Source of the DNA: CAYLHS01 sp964496205
Lineage (GTDB): Bacteria > Actinomycetota > Acidimicrobiia > Spongiisociales > UBA4744
Length of the DNA: 9,824 nucleotides
Direction: 5' to 3'
Assembly (NCBI GenBank): GCA_964496205.1
Contig: CAZBXV010000065.1
Location: 1-9,824 of the forward strand
Below are positions 1 through 7,088 of this stretch, piece by piece (within the stretch, counting starts at the first letter, position 1; the number at the start of each line of letters is the position of its first letter). The position numbers were made by a program, and so were the translations under genes. The notes beneath the pieces are model-generated. The model did not search any database and was not told the origin of the DNA. It saw nothing but the letters and a program-made list of their open reading frames with translations.

Positions 1-46
1 CCCCAGGCCTACTACCACTACTACCGTTGATAGATACAAAGAGAAG
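1..46. other. Probable origin-unwinding element fragment (GC patch plus DnaA-trio-like triplets)
   Basis: The window opens with a GC-rich patch (CCCCAGGC, 1-8). In-phase triplets follow at 9-26: CTA CTA CCA CTA CTA CCG, so the lower strand reads 3'-GAT GAT GGT GAT GAT-5'. An A/T-richer stretch comes next (about 27-46), and then dnaN. In the known basal unwinding system of bacterial origins, DnaA boxes are followed by a GC-rich segment and 3'-[G/A]AT-5' trios that guide DnaA onto one strand. Here four of five consecutive triplets fit, in the right orientation and at the usual dnaA-dnaN location. The expected DnaA boxes would lie left of the window and are not seen. The same bases also form two 9-base tandem units (CTACTACCA, CTACTACCG). 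The region is very short, so chance or a plain dnaN leader remains possible. Confidence 0.4.
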
Positions 47-56
47 GGATAGCTAG

Positions 57-1142
57 GTGCGGATACGTGCAGAACGAGATGAGCTGGCTGACGTCTTCTC
101 ACGAGCCAACCGGGCCGTGGGACTCCGACCTGCGCAGCCGATCCTCCAGGGCGTGCTCTGTGAGACCATAGGATCCAAGCTTCGGGTGACCGGTACGGAC
201 CTCGAGATGACCGTCCGTACAACGGCCGATGTCGATGTTCAGAGAGAGGGACGCGTTGTGGTCCCGGGTCGGCTGGCAACCGAGGCCATCCGGAAGCTGC
301 CCTCGGGCTCCGTGACAGTCGAAGCAACCGACGCCGAGGTGGTGATCACGGGCCGTGGTCCGAAATTCAGTCTCCGCGAGCTGCCCACCGCCGACTATCC
401 CGAGCTCGACGAACCGAGGTTGGAGGGCTCGCAGGGCGTGGACGGGGAGTTGCTCGGAAACTCCATCAATCAGGTGGCGGTAGCGGCATCGTCAGACGGG
501 GCTCGCCCGATACTGACGGGGGTGCTTTTCGAGCCGACCGACGAGGGTGTCCGCCTCGTGGCCACCGATTCCTACCGGCTTGCACTTCGCGAACTCGAGG
601 GCTTCTCACTCGCGGAGGCGGGGCTCGTCCCGGCAAGGGGGCTCAAGGAGCTCACACGTTCGGTTGGCGACAAGAAGATGCAGATGCTCGTTGGAACACG
701 CGAGATCGTCTTCGGATCCACTCGAGGAAGCCTGACATTGAGGCTGATCGAAGGGAACTTCCCGAACTACAGATCCCTGCTTCCGGACAGCTACCCGAAT
801 CACCTCGTCGTCGGCAAGGAGCAGCTGCTGGACGCTCTCTCGAGAGCTGCCCTGGTTGCAGAGGACCACATACCGGTCCGTATCACGATGCGAGATGGCG
901 GCGCCGAAATGACAGTGACCCGCCAAGACGTAGGCGGCGAGGTAGAGCATCTGCCGGGTGAGTTCGAAGGGACCGCGGAGGAAGTGCTCATCGCCTTCAA
1001 CCCGAAGTATCTCAGTGAGGGTGTCTCGGCGATCGCGTCCGACGAGGTTCAGATCGAGGTGTCTGACGGGTTGAAACCGGCGGTACTGAGGGGTGTGGGA
1101 GACAATTCTTTCCTCTATCTCCTGATGCCGGTCCGCATCTGA
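57..1142 (+). CDS. dnaN: DNA polymerase III subunit beta (sliding clamp)
   Basis: This is the ring-shaped clamp that holds DNA polymerase III and repair enzymes on DNA. The 361 residues match the family length and give three successive clamp domains (about 1-120, 128-245, 250-361). Recognisable landmarks are SDGARPILTGVLFE (146-159), ATDSYRLA (169-176), IEGNFPNYRSLLP (231-243) and the C-terminal YLLMPVR, which is part of the partner-binding region. The start is GTG at 57, with a purine-rich AGAAGGG (42-48) eight bases upstream. No ATG lies close upstream in frame. It is the first gene of the visible operon: recF begins on the base after its stop. dnaA is expected just left of the window, by analogy with other actinobacteria. 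Identification is firm and nothing in the gene looks damaged. Confidence 0.97.
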   Translation: MRIRAERDELADVFSRANRAVGLRPAQPILQGVLCETIGSKLRVTGTDLEMTVRTTADVDVQREGRVVVPGRLATEAIRKLPSGSVTVEATDAEVVITGRGPKFSLRELPTADYPELDEPRLEGSQGVDGELLGNSINQVAVAASSDGARPILTGVLFEPTDEGVRLVATDSYRLALRELEGFSLAEAGLVPARGLKELTRSVGDKKMQMLVGTREIVFGSTRGSLTLRLIEGNFPNYRSLLPDSYPNHLVVGKEQLLDALSRAALVAEDHIPVRITMRDGGAEMTVTRQDVGGEVEHLPGEFEGTAEEVLIAFNPKYLSEGVSAIASDEVQIEVSDGLKPAVLRGVGDNSFLYLLMPVRI

Positions 1143-2225
1143 ATGAGGCTCGATTGGCTCGAGCTGACTGACTTTCGTTCGTATCGGAGTCTACGGTTCG
1201 AACCATCAGCTGAGATCAACGTCTTGGTCGGACCCAACGGATCCGGGAAGACGAACCTGCTGGAGGCGGTTGCCTATCTCTCGCGTGTTCGTTCGTTCCG
1301 GGGTGCAACGGATGAGCTGCTGGTGAACCAGGGGGCGACCGGCGCGATCGTGAGGGGCGAGGTATCTCGGTCCCAGGGCGTGTCGCGAATCGAGATGGCG
1401 ATTGGAGGGTCGCGTCGGATTCTCCTGAACGGGCGCAAGCCATCGAGGAACGCGGAGCTCCTGGAGCACATGCGTGTGTCCACGTTCCTTCCCGATGATT
1501 TGGACATCGTCAAGAGAGGCCCTGCTCACAGGCGGGATTTCCTCGATGAGACCGCACTCCAGTTGTGGCCGGCATTCGCCGCGGACCTGCGCGACTTCGA
1601 TCGAGCGCTCAAACAGCGCAATGCGCTCCTGAAGAAGTACAGGCCCGATCGTTTCACGCTCCAGGTGTGGGATGACCGTCTGTCACAGGCGGGTGCGAGA
1701 CTGATGGAACGAAGGGGGCGAGCGGCTCGCCGGCTCCTCGGGCGAGTGCATCCGATCTACAGAAGGCTGTCCGGGGTGGAAAGCCTCGTCGGCATCGAAT
1801 ACGAATCCGAGTGGGGAGGAACACTCCTGGAGATCGACTCAGAGGAGCTGAGGGCCCTGCTGAAGGACGCCTTGGAAAGTCACCATGGTGAGGACATGGA
1901 GAGACGACAAACGACCGTAGGGCCACACCGTGACGATCCGGTCGTGATGCTCGATGGTCTTCCGGCGCGTCTTGCCGCCAGCCAGGGCGAGCAGCGGTCG
2001 CTCGTGCTCAGCCTGCGTCTTGCGGCCCACGACGCGGTTGCGGATGCGGTGGGCGAGACGCCGATCCTCCTTCTGGACGACGTCTTCTCGGAACTCGATG
2101 TCGAGCGAACCCAGGCGCTGGCAACGTCGTTGCCGGCGGCCCAGACCTTCATCACCACCGCACGGGCGGAAGACGTTCCTGTCACCGGCGCACGATGGGA
2201 CGTGTCCGAAGGGAGCATCCGATGA
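1143..2225 (+). CDS. recF: DNA replication and repair protein RecF
   Basis: RecF is an SMC/ABC-like ATPase that works with RecO and RecR to place RecA on single-strand gaps at stalled forks. The 360-residue product has the full set of motifs: N-terminal LTDFRSY, Walker A GPNGSGKT (30-37), LPDDLDIVKRGPAHRRDFLD (116-135), TTVGPHRDD (257-265), ABC signature SQGEQ (280-284), and Walker B with D-loop ILLLDDVFSELD (308-319). Its ATG follows the dnaN TGA with no gap and no clear ribosome binding site, so translation is probably coupled to dnaN. The 3' end overlaps the next start as ATGA. Position between dnaN and a DUF721 gene is the standard actinobacterial arrangement. The protein is intact. Confidence 0.97.
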   Translation: MRLDWLELTDFRSYRSLRFEPSAEINVLVGPNGSGKTNLLEAVAYLSRVRSFRGATDELLVNQGATGAIVRGEVSRSQGVSRIEMAIGGSRRILLNGRKPSRNAELLEHMRVSTFLPDDLDIVKRGPAHRRDFLDETALQLWPAFAADLRDFDRALKQRNALLKKYRPDRFTLQVWDDRLSQAGARLMERRGRAARRLLGRVHPIYRRLSGVESLVGIEYESEWGGTLLEIDSEELRALLKDALESHHGEDMERRQTTVGPHRDDPVVMLDGLPARLAASQGEQRSLVLSLRLAAHDAVADAVGETPILLLDDVFSELDVERTQALATSLPAAQTFITTARAEDVPVTGARWDVSEGSIR

Positions 2226-2530
2226 GCGGTCTCGAGGACATTGGCGACCTCATCAATTCGGTGCTCAAGCGGTGGGGCATGGGAGAAATGGATGTCTACC
2301 TCTCTATCCGTGATCGGTGGGAGGAAATCGCCGGGCCTACGTGGGCTGAACACGCGCATCCGACGATGCTGAGGGAAGGAATACTCACCGTCGAAGCGCC
2401 ACAGGGTGCTGCGACACTCCTCCGCTACGCGGTGGGAGACCTCCTGCGTTCCCTTCAAGGAGAATTCGGTGAAGAAGCGGTCGTCGAGGTGTCGGTGAGA
2501 ACACCTCCGGCACGGCGCCCGAGCAGCTGA
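2222..2530 (+). CDS. dciA: DUF721 protein, probable replicative-helicase operator DciA
   Basis: This is a small 102-residue DUF721 protein. Visible features are an N-terminal helix (EDIGDLINSVLKRWG), the family-like segment IRDRWEEIAGPTWAEHAHP (29-47), then REGILTVEAPQGAATLLRY and a closing helix and strand. DUF721 proteins of the DciA type help load or control the DnaB helicase in bacteria lacking DnaC or DnaI, and the M. tuberculosis homologue (Rv0004) lies at this same place between recF and gyrB. I chose ATG 2222 because it overlaps the recF stop as ATGA, a usual coupling signal. An in-frame ATG at 2195 lies inside recF and would only add a short arginine-rich stretch. Assignment rests mainly on domain pattern and synteny. 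The helicase role is inferred from homologues. Confidence 0.85.
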   Translation: MSGLEDIGDLINSVLKRWGMGEMDVYLSIRDRWEEIAGPTWAEHAHPTMLREGILTVEAPQGAATLLRYAVGDLLRSLQGEFGEEAVVEVSVRTPPARRPSS

Positions 2531-2674
2531 ATTGTTCGTATCTAGCTGGTGTTTTGCGCGGTCATGGGTCTTGGGTTCGGGGCCGTCGAGGGCTATACTT
2601 ACATACGTGTAAATCAGGCTCTGGCGAGGGTCGGTGGACCGCGCCATGGAGCCGTTGTTTTGTGAAGGAGCCGA
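2531..2674 (+). promoter_or_regulatory. gyrB-gyrA promoter and leader region
   Basis: This non-coding gap contains TTGGGT (2571-2576) and TATACT (2594-2599) separated by exactly 17 bases, a strong match to a housekeeping sigma70-type promoter. Transcription would begin near 2605-2607, leaving a leader of about 70 bases. The leader ends in GAAGGAG (2664-2670), four bases before the GTG start of gyrB. I see no convincing intrinsic terminator for the upstream dnaN-recF-dciA transcript, so some readthrough into gyrB is possible. Gyrase promoters in actinobacteria are known to respond to DNA relaxation. Whether this one does cannot be read from the sequence. Confidence 0.75.
2599..2612. promoter_or_regulatory. 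Inverted repeat over the predicted gyrB start site
   Basis: The sequence TTACA-TACG-TGTAA is a 5-bp inverted repeat with a 4-base spacer. It touches the last base of the -10 element and covers the predicted +1. This is where a repressor operator would sit, or a small structure affecting promoter opening. It does not resemble the actinobacterial LexA box. Five-base half sites can arise by chance. Confidence 0.3.
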
Positions 2675-4594
2675 GTGACTCAGCGTGTAGAGAATGGCTA
2701 TGACGCCAAAGACATCACGGTTCTGGAAGGGCTCGATCCCGTCCGGCGGCGTCCGGGCATGTATATCGGGTCCACAGGACCCCGTGGCCTCCACCATCTG
2801 TTGTGGGAGGTTGTGGACAACTCCGTCGATGAGGCGATGGCAGGGTTCTGCACCCGCATCGAGGTCACGCTTCTGGCCGACGGCGGCGCGCGCGTCCGGG
2901 ACAACGGTCGCGGCATTCCGGTGGACAGACATCCCAAGACGAAGCAGTCGGCCTTGACGACGGTACTCACCACACTCCACGCCGGAGGCAAGTTCGAATC
3001 TGGTGCCTATCAGGTGTCCGGTGGACTGCACGGTGTCGGTGTCTCCGTTGTGAACGCCCTCTCAGATCGTCTCGACGTCGAAGTGGCGCGTGATGGCTAC
3101 CTGTGGTCCCAGACGTTCCACCTCGGTGTGCCGGCGGGCGCAGTGACGAAAGGAAAGGCATCGAGGAAGACCGGAACCACCACGACGTTCTGGCCGTCTC
3201 CGGCGACCTTCACTGAAACAACCGCATTCAACTTCCAAACCGTTTCCTCCCGTTTGAGAGAGATGGCGTTTCTCAACAGGGGCGTCACGATCGTCTTGAA
3301 GGACGAACGTGGAGACGAACCCGTCGAGCAGGCCTTCCAGTACAAAGGAGGGCTCATCGACTTCGTCAAGCATCTGGGCGCCTCCAAGGAGCCCGTGCAT
3401 CCGCACATTCTCTACTTCGAAGACGCCGAAGAGGATGGCGAGGTCGAGGTAGCGCTCCAGTGGATGAAGAACTCCTACACGGAGACTGTCCTCAGTTTCG
3501 CCAACAACATCAATACACATGAGGGTGGTACCCACGAGGAGGGCTTCCGCAAGGCGCTGACCAGGGCACTGAACGAGTTCGCGAGGGACAAGGGAATCCT
3601 CAAGGAAAAGGACCCGAACCTGTCAGGAGAAGACGTCCGAGAAGGGCTCACGGCGATCGTGTCGGTGAAGGTCCGCCAGCCTCAGTTCGAGGGGCAGACA
3701 AAGACCAAGCTGGGGAACACGGAGATCCGCGGCTACGTCGAGCGCACCCTCAATAGGATGCTTCCGGAGTGGTTGGAGCGACACTCCGGGGAAGGGCGGG
3801 CCATCGCGGAGAAGTCGATTACGGCCGCTCGTGCACGTCTGGCCGCCCGCAAGGCGCGGGAGCTGACACGGCGCAAGTCCATGCTCGAGTCGGGGAGTCT
3901 GCCCGGCAAGCTCGCCGACTGTTCGTCACGAGATGCAGAGGAGTCCGAGCTGTTCATCGTTGAGGGCGATTCGGCAGCAGGTCCGGCCAAGCAGGGGAGG
4001 GATTCCCGAATCCAGGCGATCCTGCCGATCCGCGGCAAGATCATCAACGTCGAGAAGGCCCGTCTCACCAAGGCGCTCCAGAACGCCGAGATCCAGGCGC
4101 TGATCACGGCGATTGGAACAGGTATCGGCGAGGAGTTCGACTTGTCGAAGGCCCGCTACCACAAGGTCGTCATGCTGACCGACGCCGACGTCGACGGAGC
4201 CCACATCCGCACCCTGCTGCTGACGTTCTTCTTCAGACACATGCGCCCCTTGATCGAGGCCGGCTACGTGTACTTCGCCCAGCCGCCGCTGTACCGAGTG
4301 AAGCAAGGCAAGAACATCGTCTATCTGGACGGCGACGCCGAACTGGCGGCCTACCGCGAGGAGATCGGCAACAAGCGGATCGATGTTGCACGGTTCAAGG
4401 GTCTCGGCGAGATGAACCCGTCCGAGTTGTGGGAAACGGCGATGGATCCCGAACGGCGGAGCCTGTTGAGGGTCGATGTGGAGGATGCCACGTTGGCCCA
4501 CGAGGTGTTCTCTGCGCTGATGGGCGACGACGTGTCCGCCCGCAAACGGTTCATCCAGGAGAACGCACAAGACGTCCGCTTCCTGGACGTGTGA
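2675..4594 (+). CDS. gyrB: DNA gyrase subunit B
   Basis: This is the ATPase and Toprim subunit of gyrase, which with GyrA introduces negative supercoils. The 639 residues show the GHKL ATPase: WEVVDNSVDEA with catalytic Glu45 and Mg-binding Asn49, DNGRGIPV (76-83), and GGLHGVG (116-122). The transducer contains QTKTKLGN (341-348). The Toprim domain has EGDSA (430-434) and DADVDG (503-508), followed by KGLGEMN (575-581) and the typical end AQDVRFLDV. The GTG at 2675 is chosen because GAAGGAG lies four bases upstream and the protein begins at the usual family position. Length is normal for a GyrB without the enterobacterial insertion. One oddity is that the usual EGDSAGGSAKQGR reads EGDSAAGPAKQGR (430-442). 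The final KxxARDVRFLDV-like tail supports GyrB rather than ParE. It forms an operon with gyrA. Confidence 0.98.
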   Translation: MTQRVENGYDAKDITVLEGLDPVRRRPGMYIGSTGPRGLHHLLWEVVDNSVDEAMAGFCTRIEVTLLADGGARVRDNGRGIPVDRHPKTKQSALTTVLTTLHAGGKFESGAYQVSGGLHGVGVSVVNALSDRLDVEVARDGYLWSQTFHLGVPAGAVTKGKASRKTGTTTTFWPSPATFTETTAFNFQTVSSRLREMAFLNRGVTIVLKDERGDEPVEQAFQYKGGLIDFVKHLGASKEPVHPHILYFEDAEEDGEVEVALQWMKNSYTETVLSFANNINTHEGGTHEEGFRKALTRALNEFARDKGILKEKDPNLSGEDVREGLTAIVSVKVRQPQFEGQTKTKLGNTEIRGYVERTLNRMLPEWLERHSGEGRAIAEKSITAARARLAARKARELTRRKSMLESGSLPGKLADCSSRDAEESELFIVEGDSAAGPAKQGRDSRIQAILPIRGKIINVEKARLTKALQNAEIQALITAIGTGIGEEFDLSKARYHKVVMLTDADVDGAHIRTLLLTFFFRHMRPLIEAGYVYFAQPPLYRVKQGKNIVYLDGDAELAAYREEIGNKRIDVARFKGLGEMNPSELWETAMDPERRSLLRVDVEDATLAHEVFSALMGDDVSARKRFIQENAQDVRFLDV

Positions 4595-4603
4595 GGAGCA
4601 GCG

Positions 4604-7030
4604 ATGGTTGACGGAAGCGACGTGACGATCCCTTCGATCGACATCAACCAGGAGGTCGAGAAGTCATTCCTGGACTACGCGATGTCGGTGATCGTATCCA
4701 GAGCACTCCCGGATGTCCGCGATGGCCTCAAACCGGTTCAGCGGCGAATCGTCTACTCGATGTTCGATTCGGGCATGGGACCGACATCCACATTCCGCAA
4801 GTGTTCGAAGGTCGTTGGCGACGTGATGGGCAACTACCACCCGCATGGCAACGACGCGATCTACGACGCATTGGTGCGGATGGGACAGGATTTCTCCAGC
4901 CGGTATCCAATCATCGACAAGCAGGGCAACTTTGGGACGATCGATGACCCGCCCGCCGCGATGCGGTACACGGAGAGTCGGCTCACTCACCTCGCGACAA
5001 AGCTGCTGGAAGGGATACGCGAGGACACAGTCGACTTCGAAGAGAACTACTCCGGCGAGATGACCGAGCCGGCGGTGCTGCCGGCACGCTTCCCGAACCT
5101 GTTGGTCAATGGTTCGCAGGGTATTGCGGTCGGCATGGCGACCAACATCCCTCCGTACAACCTGAGAGAGGTCGTCGACGCCTGCCTGTTTGCACTGGAA
5201 AAGCCGGATGCGCCGATCGACGACTACCTCCAGTTCGTGAAAGGTCCCGATTTCCCGACCGGCGGGTATCTGGTGGGCACGAAAGGCATCAAGGAAGCGC
5301 TCCGGACGGGCCGTGGGTCGGTCAAGATGCGTGCCGTCACCGACATCGAAGAAATCCGGAAAGGGCGCACGGCGATCATCGTCACCGAATTGCCATACCA
5401 GGTGTCCCACGACCGGGTCCTCGAGAAGATCGCCGACCTCGTGCACAGCAAGAAGATCTCCGGTATCGCCGACCTGCGCAATGCGAGCTCCGACCGCGTG
5501 GGCACCAGGCTCGTGATCGAGCTGAAGAAAGACGCCATTCCCCAGATCGTGCTCAATCAGCTGTTCAAGATGACGCAGCTACAGGAGACGTTCGGCGTAA
5601 ACACGGTGGCGCTGGTAGACGGCGTTCCGAGGACGCTCAGCATTGCCGAAATGGTCGGCCACTACCTCGATCATCAGATGGACGTGATCGAGCGCCGGAC
5701 CCGATACCGGTTGAACGAGGCCGAGAAGCGTCTCCACATCCTCCAAGGTCTGCTCATCGCCCTGGACAACATCGACGAGGTCATCGAGATCATCCGAGGC
5801 TCTGAGGACACCTCTGTGGCGAGAGCGGCGTTGATGGATCGTTTCGACCTGTCAGAGATTCAAGCCAACCACATTCTCGACATGCAGCTGCGCAGGTTGA
5901 CTGCGTTGGAAACCAGCAAGGTTCGCGAGGAACACGACGCCCTGTTGATCACGATCGCCGACCTGAAGTCGATCCTGGCCGATCCGGCTCGCCGCCGGGC
6001 GATCATCGCCGAGGACCTGACCGAGGTTCGGGACAAGTTCGGCGACGATCGGCGAAGCCACATCATCCCCGACGACGGTGAGCTGTCCCTGGAGGACCTC
6101 ATCGCCGACGAGGAACTGGTCGTCACCGTGTCAGCCAACGGCTACGTCAAGGCCGTACTTGCCCGCACATACCGTGCGCAGGCCCGCGGCGGCAGGGGAG
6201 TGCAGGGCGCTGCACTCCGCGAGGACGACGTGATCGCACACCTGGTGCACACCACCGCGCACTCGTATCTGTTGTTCTTCACGAATCGGGGCAAGGTACA
6301 CCGCGTCAAGGCACATCAGATTCCGAGGCGAGAGCGGACCTCCAAGGGTGTGCTGGGCCAGTCGGTGATGCCGCTGGAACCGGAGGAACGGATCGAGGCG
6401 GTCATCGACACTCGCGACTACGAAACCTCACGGTTCCTGGTGACGGCAACGAAGAAGGGTCTCATCAAGAAAACCCCGTTCTCGGACTATGACTCGCGCA
6501 ATTCGACGCTCGTGGCGATCAACCTCCAGGACGACGACGAGGTCGTGGCGGTCCGCACGACGGACGGGTCCGACGATGTGCTGCTGTTCACCCGGAACGC
6601 GATGGGCATTCGGTTCTCGGAAGGGGACCTCCGTCCGATGGGCCGGGCAACTCAGGGAGTTCGCGGTATCAAACTCCGTGAAGGCGACGAGGTGATTTCG
6701 GCTGCGACCAGCAAAGACGGCGAAGAACTGTTGCTGGTGTCGTCGGGTGGCTACGGAAAGCGTGTCGCGATGTCGCAGTTCCCCGTGCAGCGACGGGGTG
6801 GCATCGGCGTCAAGTCGATGAAGCTGACCCGTGTGCGCGGCATGTTGGTCGCAGGCAGGGCGATCTCCCCGGGGTCCGAGGTGTTCGCAGTGTCCTCGGG
6901 TGGCGTGGTGATTCGTCTCGGAACCAAGACCATCAGCCGCCAGAAGCGGGAAGCGAGCGGCGTGAAGGTGATGAATCTCGCCAAGGACACCGAGCTGACG
7001 GCGATCGCGCCGGTGCCTCCAGAGGACTAG
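4604..7030 (+). CDS. gyrA: DNA gyrase subunit A
   Basis: This is the cleavage-religation and DNA-wrapping subunit of gyrase. The 808-residue product has the winged-helix/tower/coiled-coil breakage domain (about 1-500), with PDVRDGLKPVQRRI (36-49) and catalytic Tyr122 in PPAAMRYTE (116-124). The C-terminal beta-pinwheel carries the GyrA box QARGGRG (526-532), diagnostic for gyrase over topoisomerase IV, and a second box-like QRRGGIG (729-735). GAGGAG (4593-4598), overlapping the gyrB stop, is five bases from the ATG, so the subunits are probably made in step. Two unusual points are HPHGND at 79-84, where HPHGDS or HPHGDA is usual, and GNFGTIDDPPAAM, which is one residue shorter than the common loop before the tyrosine. 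Both lie at the quinolone-binding face. The reading frame is intact. Confidence 0.98.
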   Translation: MVDGSDVTIPSIDINQEVEKSFLDYAMSVIVSRALPDVRDGLKPVQRRIVYSMFDSGMGPTSTFRKCSKVVGDVMGNYHPHGNDAIYDALVRMGQDFSSRYPIIDKQGNFGTIDDPPAAMRYTESRLTHLATKLLEGIREDTVDFEENYSGEMTEPAVLPARFPNLLVNGSQGIAVGMATNIPPYNLREVVDACLFALEKPDAPIDDYLQFVKGPDFPTGGYLVGTKGIKEALRTGRGSVKMRAVTDIEEIRKGRTAIIVTELPYQVSHDRVLEKIADLVHSKKISGIADLRNASSDRVGTRLVIELKKDAIPQIVLNQLFKMTQLQETFGVNTVALVDGVPRTLSIAEMVGHYLDHQMDVIERRTRYRLNEAEKRLHILQGLLIALDNIDEVIEIIRGSEDTSVARAALMDRFDLSEIQANHILDMQLRRLTALETSKVREEHDALLITIADLKSILADPARRRAIIAEDLTEVRDKFGDDRRSHIIPDDGELSLEDLIADEELVVTVSANGYVKAVLARTYRAQARGGRGVQGAALREDDVIAHLVHTTAHSYLLFFTNRGKVHRVKAHQIPRRERTSKGVLGQSVMPLEPEERIEAVIDTRDYETSRFLVTATKKGLIKKTPFSDYDSRNSTLVAINLQDDDEVVAVRTTDGSDDVLLFTRNAMGIRFSEGDLRPMGRATQGVRGIKLREGDEVISAATSKDGEELLLVSSGGYGKRVAMSQFPVQRRGGIGVKSMKLTRVRGMLVAGRAISPGSEVFAVSSGGVVIRLGTKTISRQKREASGVKVMNLAKDTELTAIAPVPPED

Positions 7031-7045
7031 CGATGCGCAGGCAGT

Positions 7046-7066
7046 TGTACACGGCGGCGGTACACT
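7046..7066 (+). promoter_or_regulatory. Possible promoter -10 with inverted repeat before the DUF3566 gene
   Basis: In the 58-base gap after gyrA there is a TACACT hexamer (7061-7066) that could serve as a -10, with no good -35 at the usual distance. An inverted repeat TGTAC-N9-GTACA (7046-7064) overlaps it and could be an operator. The gene may instead be read from the gyrBA transcript. GAGGAG (7077-7082) is a clear ribosome binding site six bases before the ATG at 7089. Confidence 0.35.
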
Positions 7067-7088
7067 CGCCTGAAGCGAGGAGCTGAGT

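Noticed and set aside
2531..2593. Possible intrinsic terminator after dciA
   Set aside because: I could find no stable GC stem followed by a T-run; the TTTT at 2552-2555 has no stem before it.
1880..3031. Long minus-strand open frame (383 codons) under recF, dciA and gyrB
   Set aside because: It is antisense to three confidently identified genes, spans a functional intergenic promoter, and its translation is Arg/Ser/His-rich without family motifs; it reflects GC-rich codon bias.
3926..4570. Minus-strand 214-codon frame inside gyrB
   Set aside because: It mirrors the gyrB reading frame; the composition (many Leu, Asp, His, Val) is what antisense of a GC-rich gene gives, and no recognisable domain is present.
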